A DNA stretch of 5,458 nt from Clostridiaceae bacterium. GTDB taxonomy: Bacteria; Bacillota; Clostridia; Monoglobales; Firm-18. The notes under the pieces were generated by a model that had not been told where the DNA came from, made no database searches, and saw only the letters and a program-made list of their open reading frames with translations. The position numbers were made by a program, and so were the translations under genes. Positions 5,395 to 5,458 of this stretch are shown here, piece after piece; within the stretch, counting starts at the first letter, position 1, and every line of letters starts with the position of its first letter. The DNA lies in contig JAAZFB010000006.1 of assembly GCA_012511915.1 (NCBI GenBank), positions 1 to 5,458 of the forward strand. Direction: 5' to 3'.

Positions 5395-5458
5395 ATTCAA
5401 ACAAGGTATGGTGCTGCGGTACTTTATTATAAAAACACTAAAATATTTGGAGGTAAAA
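5395..5458 (+). promoter_or_regulatory. 5' leader and ribosome binding site of a gene starting just beyond the window (possibly a tet(M)/tet(O)/tet(W)-type gene)
   Basis: GGAGGT (5449-5454) followed by AAAA at the right edge is a strong ribosome binding site, so a start codon is expected within the next few bases. An ATG at 5408 opens 17 codons without a stop to the edge (MVLRYFIIKTLKYLEVK). It has only a poor ribosome binding site of its own (ACAAGGT, 5401-5407), so it is either a leader peptide or a chance in-frame extension. The A/T-rich leader after an attenuator resembles upstream regions of ribosomal-protection tetracycline resistance genes as I remember them. No coding sequence of such a gene is visible, so the identity is an inference. 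Confidence 0.5.

Overview
The window looks like DNA from a low-GC, Gram-positive Clostridia-type Firmicute. The evidence is an A/T-rich pilus operon with strong GGAGG ribosome binding sites, two TTG starts, and a type IV pilus gene set that passes directly from pilO to pilC with no pilP/pilQ between them, as expected when there is no outer-membrane secretin. Everything recognisable is on the + strand.

Region 1 (1-3725) is the distal part of a type IV pilus / type II secretion-like assembly operon. It holds the last 30 codons of a GspE/PilB-type ATPase, then pilM (actin-like cytoplasmic protein), pilN and pilO (single-pass membrane proteins) and pilC/GspF (polytopic platform protein). The genes are packed with gaps of 8 and 14 bp and then overlaps of 4 and 1 bp, so they are almost certainly co-transcribed and partly translationally coupled. 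Together they would make the inner-membrane motor and alignment subcomplex: the ATPase drives PilC, and PilM-PilN-PilO couple and align the machine. No pilin or prepilin peptidase gene follows pilC in this window.

Region 2 (3726-3986) is a 261-bp non-coding junction. It contains an inverted repeat over the pilC stop, a strong terminator-like hairpin, an extended -10 promoter and a nested inverted repeat around the presumed transcription start.

Region 3 (3987-5243) is a drug-efflux type MFS transporter related in sequence style to the Mef/DHA3 group. It is richer in G+C than the pilus genes: 31/60 at 4141-4200, against 21/60 at 181-240 (hand counts of two sample stretches).

Region 4 (5244-5458) carries two successive intrinsic-terminator-like hairpins and ends in a GGAGGT ribosome binding site for a gene starting just past the window. 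The layout (efflux gene, attenuator-like leader, strong RBS) resembles the leader of ribosomal-protection tetracycline resistance genes (tet(M)/tet(O)/tet(W) group). That identity is an inference from remembered leader features, because the gene itself is not in view. The simplest reading is that an acquired resistance module sits immediately behind, and perhaps interrupts, a chromosomal pilus operon.
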